From contig JAQFVV010006255.1 of assembly GCA_028023455.1 (NCBI GenBank), positions 5,752,501-5,816,500 of the forward strand: a DNA stretch of 64,000 bases, read 5' to 3'. Below, piece by piece: positions 59,160-64,000 of the stretch (positions within the stretch are counted from its first letter, which is position 1; each line of letters begins with the position of its first letter). Below the pieces are notes generated by a model. The model was given only the letters and a program-made list of their open reading frames with translations. It was not told the origin of the DNA and did no database searches. Position numbers and translations under genes: made by a program. Origin of the DNA: Epiperipatus broadwayi (Eukaryota > Onychophora > Udeonychophora > Euonychophora > Peripatidae).

Positions 59160-59943
59160 ATTCCACTGCAGGATGAAGATCTCCAAGTTTAATCCATCTT
59201 CTCTGATCTTTAGCTTCTTTTCTGCACATCACCCTGCACACTTTCTTAATTCATCAATCCATCTCACGTGATCTCTTTCTGGGTCTTTTACAATCTCTTG
59301 GAATCCTGTTTTTGTCCATCTATTATCATCTCTTTTAGAAATATGTCCAACCCAATTCCAATTTTTTTATTTTTTCAATGAGGTCAGTAACACCTGTTTG
59401 TTCTCTTATCCATATATTACGTTTTCGATCTCTTCTTGTTACTCCCAACATGCATCTCTTCATACTTCTTTGAGTGGTCTGAAGTCTCTGTATTGCTCTT
59501 CTATTAAGTGTTCAAGTCTCAGATGCATAAGTAAGAACTGGTAAAACACATTTATTAAAAATCTTCCTTTTCAAACACATAGGCATATTTCCTAATAGTA
59601 TCAACATTGAGAAGGGTGTAAGATAGGATGACTCCATATCTCCAAAACTTTTTACAGCAATGCTCAAGAAATATTTTATGGATTAAAATGGGAAGCCAAA
59701 GGAGTGAAAGTAAATGGAGATTATTTAAGTCATTTAGATTTTGCAGATGATGTAGTTATTTTTGCAAATAATTCTATGATTAATTTCTTCCATTATGTTT
59801 CCATCTGTATTAATAATCTGTCCAAGATATTTGTGGCTGTTAACTTCTAACTTGTCGTAATCAATCTTTATTTTCATATTTTGAGAAAATCCGTTAAACA
59901 TTACTTTAGTCTTTTTAATATTTATCTTTAGTCCTACTTTCAT
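59160..59943 (-). pseudogene. RTE reverse transcriptase C-terminal region
   Basis: The minus strand encodes LKINIKKTKVMFNG (thumb lead, 59935-59895), YLGQIINTDGNIMEEINHRI (59830-59775), and, after the inverted segment, LLGNMPMCLKRKIFNKCVLP with VLTYASET at 59600-59510. RRAIQRLQTTQRSMKRCMLG and VTRRDRKRNIWIREQTGVTD follow (59500-59385). These match the conserved tail of CFDP2-like RTE proteins block for block. Confidence 0.75.
59605..59780 (+). repeat. Inverted duplicate of the RT palm segment inside the LINE
   Basis: Plus-strand 59605-59780 carries the same sequence as minus-strand 60150-59975 (ATTGAGAAG.GTGTAAGA.. through GATTATTTAAGTCATTTAGATTT) with few differences. The inverted piece has an intact LDFADDVVIFANN (catalytic FADD). 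The in-place copy at about 60020 has lost one base within gcagatgatg and is frame-shifted there. Confidence 0.75.
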
Positions 59944-59994
59944 CTGATAACTCTGGCAACATTTTCTGCAGCTCTAAAGCATTATTTGCAAAAA

Positions 59995-60332
59995 TAACTA
60001 CATCATTGCAAAATCTAAATGACTTAAATAATCTCCATTTACTTTCACTCCTTTAGCTTCCCATTTTAATCCACAAAATATTTCTTGAGCATTGCTATAA
60101 AAATTTTTGGAGATATGGAGTCACCCTGTCTTACACTCTTCTCAATGTTGATTTTCCTAGTATCATTATGTAATCTAATTGTTGCTGTTGCATTTTTATA
60201 AATATTCTTTAAAATATGACTGTATCCAGGATCTATACCTTGATGATCCAATGCTTTAATCACTGAAGAAATATTTATAGAATCAAATGCCTTTTCATAA
60301 TCTACAAATCCCAAAGCATAATGGCAACTCAT
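59995..60332 (-). pseudogene. RTE reverse transcriptase palm domain
   Basis: The frame shows GFVDYEKAFDSINISSVIKA (motif with the first catalytic Asp), QGIDPGYSHILKNIYKNATA, then VRQGDSISPKIF (the RQGD..SP..F motif). The FADD box follows at about 60020 with a one-base deletion. Upstream pieces (60800-60340) include recognisable RTE RT blocks only weakly. The enzyme in live relatives performs target-primed reverse transcription. Confidence 0.8.
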
Positions 60333-61379
60333 ATTCTTTTATCCTTTTTATAACTTCTCTCAATAACTGGATATGATCTACTGTACTAAAACCACTTTTA
60401 AATCCAGCTTGTTCTTGTGGTTGGTGGAAATCCAATGTTACCTGTAGATGATTTGTAATTATCTTGGTAAAAAATTTGTATAAAATTGATAAAAGACTGA
60501 TAGGTCTGTAATTTCTAAAATCTTGTTCATCACCTATTTAAAATATTAATATTAATACTGCATTGTTCCAACCATCTGGTACATCTTAATCATTTAGACA
60601 TTTGTAATATAACCTTGCTAAAAAAAATTTCTATTTCTTCACCTGCTTCTTTTAATATATCAATTATAATTCCATCATTACCTGGAGCCTTTTTTTTCTT
60701 CAAACATTTAATTGCATGTCTCACTTCTTCATTTAAAATGCTGCGCAATTAAGAAGATGTAATAGATATAGGAGGTAATTGTTCTTTATTACTATATAAT
60801 TCTTGATAAAAGTCTTCTACCAATTTCATGATGTCATCTCTCTTTTTAGTAATAATTCTATTTATTTTTTATTGCAGATATAAATTTCCTACCAATACCG
60901 AATTGTTGTTTTACACTCTTGAGATTTTTATTCTCTTCTACAGCTTTCCTTGCTACACCACAGTTATACTTTCTTCTACACACCATTTTACAAAATTCGA
61001 GATATTCAATCCTTTTTAATGCAGCATTTTTGTATATCTTCATATTCCTTCTTTTCTTCATAAATTCTGCTTTTTTCTACCAGCTATCTTTGTTGCAGTT
61101 TTTAAAAGTGTATCAGTTATTTTCATATTAATTTCATTCAAATCTGAATCATGTTCAAAATCTACTAATACTTGAAACCGATTTGTAAGTTCTAATTTGA
61201 ATTCATTAGAATGTTTCTGAAGATTAGGAATATCAGCTGTAAATATTGTTTTTCTTAATAATTTTTGTCTCTAGTTTTGCATTAACACATATTTTAAATC
61301 TTACTAATCGATCACTTCCTGTGTTAAATTTATTAAGAACATTAAAATCTTGAAATATGTATTTTCTGTTAGTCAAAAT

Positions 61380-62117
61380 ATAATCCAATTCTGCTGTACC
61401 TTAATTTGGATGCTTCCATGTCTATTTCCTTCTAACATTTTTCTCAAAAAAAGAATTCATAATATAAAGTTTTTCTTTTTCTGCAAATTCCACAAGTTTA
61501 TGTCCTATCTCATTTCTATTACCATAACCAAAGTTACCTACAGCACTTTCATCTTTCATTTGTTTACCAATTCTAGCATTAAAGTCTCCCATAACAATTT
61601 TAAAATGTTTACTCTGATCAAAAGCCTTTTGTACATTCATATAAAAATCTACTACTTCGTCACTATGAGAACTTGTTGAGGCATAAACCTGAATTATTTG
61701 CATTTGGTATCTGCTATTAAGTTGTATAACTAATCTTGCCACTCTGTCCGATACACCATCATTCCACTTTTTGTTTATAATGAATCCTACTCCATTTGTA
61801 TTTCCAATATTTGTGCCTTTATAGTAGAGTACATGTCCACTTTTTAAATCAATTGTCTCTTCACCTTTTCTTCTAACTTCACAAAGTCCAATAATGTCCT
61901 ATTTAATATAAGACAGTTCTTCTAATTCTTGCAATCTTCCTTCAATTGAAAGTGATCTGTAGTTGTAAGTACCTAAATAAAAAGTCATCAAATGACAGCC
62001 TGGGCTCACAATCAGGGTTTTCTTAGCACCCTCTGCCTTTGGCCACCAACCGCTGCCTTGGTTAGTGAATTTACAGTTTTCTGGGAATAAGGGCCATGAT
62101 TTATTTTTGTCTGCCAT
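61380..62117 (-). pseudogene. RTE endonuclease domain (APE-type)
   Basis: Starting at 62117 (MADKNKSW), the minus strand has LGTYNYRSLSIEGRLQELEE (62000-61915) and one stop at 61899. It then has DIIGLCEVRRKGEE (the catalytic-site E), NGVGFIINKKW, RLVIQLNSRYQMQIIQVYAS, IVMGDFNARIGKQM, and IMNSFFEKNVRRK up to a stop at 61422. TWKHPN, ELDYILTNRKYI and NTGSDRLVRFK follow to about 61290. The GDFNA and SD(H)R boxes are standard APE endonuclease motifs; the H of SDH is lost here. Confidence 0.85.
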
Positions 62118-62551
62118 GATTGTATATATTTATTGGAAAAATATTTATCATTTACCATTAGGCAACTGAGAAGAAAGACCAGTTTCTTGATCTGAAACTC
62201 AGAGATAAAAAGCCAAAAAACTCATCACATTGGTTAATGCATGTTGGTGAGCAGCCCATCCATGTTCGTATGCTGTATGAATAATCACAGTAATAACAGC
62301 TGCAATGATAAGAACATATGAAGTGGACATTAGGCATTTGCCCTGCTCGGTTCCTTAAGGCCTCTAAAAGGAATCAAAGGGTCTCCTTTCAGTTAATAGC
62401 AAACTGCTTTGTTACAATTGAGTAAACTTGTTTAAATTTTATTTAAGTAATATAATTTTCTACTTCTTCTTTTCCTATGTACTGATTTCTACTTTAACAT
62501 ATACCATTTACACCTTTCTTTAACACTTTATCAATACTTTTATTTATATCA

Positions 62552-62591
62552 AGCTAACAGTTTCAACTGCCCTGCAGTCATCATCAGAGCT
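62552..62591 (-). ncRNA. Hammerhead ribozyme-like motif at a Penelope-like 3' end
   Basis: On the minus strand: stem I AGCT / AGCT, core CTGATGA, stem II GACTGC / GCAGTT (six pairs, one wobble) around AGG, and GAAA. Then C-T-G, U16.1 and U17 give a two-pair stem III with a one-base loop. All core residues fit, but such a stem III could only work as a dimer or if stem III folds differently. Confidence 0.6.
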
Positions 62592-63153
62592 ACAATATTC
62601 AAATATATAATTATACAATTAATATACTTATCCACATATTGATATACATAATTAAATACACAATATTAACAAAAATAATTATGCATTTTAATATGATCTT
62701 TATAAATAATCATTTACCATTTTATTACTTTACTTTTTAAATAATTTATCAATATTTATTTTATATTAATTTATTTTATATCACTTTATTTTTTTAAATA
62801 TTCAATATAATAATTATAACTTTAACATTTATTTTACTATTTAATACATATTATCATTTTACTTATATTATAAAATCAACTTCTAATCTTGTCTTATTTT
62901 TATTAAATATTTTTATCAATTAACTTTTCCCACATTACAAATTATTTTTTATTATAGTTTTTTATATTACAAAAATTACCTACCTTTTGTTAAGTCTATT
63001 TCCAAAACCCAACTGAAAAAAAATTCAAAATTTGTACTTGTTTAACACTTCCTTTATTGTCATTTTCTTTAACTTTTTTCTTTTAACTTTTTCAAATTCT
63101 AATTATTATTAATAATTATTTATAAAATTATTGTTGTTATCCCGAAATCCCTA

Positions 63154-63403
63154 TTAAGATTTAGTTATACTCTTAATCAAGATTGCCTCTTTAATTTTCC
63201 TATCCCTTCTATTATTTGTATAATTAATCATTTTTAAACAATCTTTTTCAAACCTATGACCTGTTTCTATTGAATGCAAATAAATAGGTGATCTCTTATA
63301 TTTATGTTGAATTAATCTGGTATAAATTGAATTCTTTGTTTCTCCCACATAATTAGTTCATATATTTTTACTTTTACATGATCTGCATTCAATTTTATAT
63401 ATA
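63154..63403 (-). pseudogene. Penelope-like GIY-YIG endonuclease
   Basis: The minus strand encodes GIYKIECRSCKSKN at 63405-63365, a small frame break, then YVGETKNSIYTRLIQHK (63350-63300) and SPIYLHSIETGHRFE (63295-63250), ending ...AILIKSITKS with a stop at 63154. This gives the GIY and YVG boxes, the R of the TRL..H helix, and the HS.ETGH..E block carrying the catalytic Glu region. It is one of the better-preserved coding stretches in the window. Confidence 0.75.
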
Positions 63404-64000
63404 CCCTGGTCTCGTTTTATGCGGATTTATTTAATGCGATTTTGAAGTTATGCGATTCATGATTCTTCTTAATATCTTTGTAAGCAGTTTTCTTTTATGT
63501 GATAAAAATTATTATATCGGAAGTCGAGCTCCGATAATGCACTATTACTTTAAATATTATAAATTTCGCACACTCACATCATATTTAAAATAATAGCGCT
63601 TTATCGGAGTTCAACTTCCATCTAATAACTTCAATATTTTCAGCGCTTTATAATAGTACTGTAATAGATTTTATGCAATAAAGAAGTTCATTATTCACTT
63701 AAAATCAGAATTTCCCCATTTTATATACACACATTAAATTTTACAAGACTATAATGTAAATCTGTTCAAACGTTATAGAGACCTATACTATGTATGTTGT
63801 TTTTGCATTTTAAATCACGTTCTATTTTTGCTTTTTATAAAAAGAGTACATAATCAATTAATCATTTAATGTCTGCAAGTAATAAATTTTACAAGATTAT
63901 AATAAATATAGTTTTACTTCTCACTATTATGTAAAATATATAATTGTTAATTAGAGAAGATATAAATTAGTATTAAAGTTTATCGGCTTAACATTTTCGA
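63404..64000. mobile_element. TA-flanked element of the 39826-40800 family, cut by window edge
   Basis: Starts after TA (63402-63403) with CCCTGGTCTCGTTTTATGCGG, whose first ~90 bases match the reversed right end of the element at 40800 (landmark TTTTGAAGTTATGCGATTCA). Beyond that the sequence diverges. The other terminus is outside the window, so the full extent is unknown. Confidence 0.6.

Larger units (their letters stand above)
59131..62450 (-). mobile_element. RTE-type (CFDP2-like) LINE, near full length but decayed
   Basis: On the minus strand the order is endonuclease (62117-61380), RT (60332-59995), RT thumb and C-terminus (59943-59160), then a short (TGATGA)-like tail at 59131-59160, the usual RTE ending. 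The 5' limit is uncertain; a GC-richer non-coding lead (62160-62450) precedes the first codon. Many stops and shifts, plus an internal inverted segment (59605-59780), show that it is dead. Confidence 0.8.
62540..63403 (-). mobile_element. Penelope-like element, endonuclease and 3' end
   Basis: A GIY-YIG frame (63403-63154) is followed on the same strand by ~560 bp of AT-rich sequence and then a hammerhead motif (62591-62552), the layout of a Penelope-like 3' end. The RT part would lie upstream but is replaced by the TA-flanked element that begins at 63404. It is a different family from those at 31.9 and 48.2 kb. Confidence 0.7.

Noticed and set aside
61350-61679. 109-codon plus-strand frame
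   Set aside because: Shadow of the RTE endonuclease on the minus strand.
1-64000. CRISPR arrays, bacterial operons, Shine-Dalgarno sites
   Set aside because: No regular short repeats with spacers. Introns, polyadenylation signals and eukaryotic transposons show that this is animal nuclear DNA.

Overview
The window is a very AT-rich, gene-poor and transposon-crowded piece of an animal nuclear genome. It has spliceosomal introns with canonical GT/AG borders and polypyrimidine tracts. It also has RTE, R2/NeSL-like, Gypsy and Penelope-like retroelements, hAT, Merlin and TA-target DNA transposons, and a tRNA-type SINE. I cannot name the species; the element mix and long introns suggest an invertebrate metazoan.

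Host genes. One gene is well supported. On the minus strand, exons at 47230-47435, 43138-43234, 35070-35169 and 20783-21032 keep phase across every junction. They encode a homologue of human C18orf21 (RNase MRP subunit RMP24), with two CxxC zinc-binding pairs and the conserved C-terminal block. A possible 23-nt exon lies at 49642-49664. The start codon was not found. The introns (about 4 to 14 kb) are full of mobile DNA. On the plus strand there are terminal exons of unrecognised genes: 3707-3823 (coiled-coil-like C-terminus) and 16611-16660 plus 18959-19028, the latter converging on the C18orf21 homologue.

Layout. 1-2549: decayed hAT element. 2760-3230: degenerate ~75-bp repeats. 3.7-19 kb: plus-strand exons, two hammerhead-bearing inverted elements, two LINE fossils and a retrozyme-like locus (17338-18040). 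20.8-49.7 kb: the C18orf21 homologue, whose introns hold a solo-LTR-like element (23147-25306), a tandem hammerhead retrozyme-like element with target duplications (28427-29180), a 520-bp palindrome (30271-30792), a head-to-head pair of Penelope-like 3' ends (31923-34110) carrying a fresh SINE, a TA-flanked MITE (39826-40800), another TIR element (43475-44534) and a Penelope RT/GIY-YIG fossil (48170-49260). 51.7-55.45 kb: degenerate Gypsy element. 55.5-57.4 kb: two Merlin copies. 57.8-58.5 kb: two palindromes. 59.1-62.45 kb: RTE LINE with an internal inverted duplication. 62.54-63.4 kb: Penelope-like EN end with a hammerhead, cut by a TA-flanked element that runs off the edge.

The unifying theme is hammerhead self-cleaving ribozyme motifs of the minimal type I kind known from Penelope-like elements and animal retrozymes. 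I found about 14 intact or decayed copies in at least four sequence families, both in tandem (452-bp and ~438-bp periods) and in head-to-head inverted pairs. All structures were folded by eye only.
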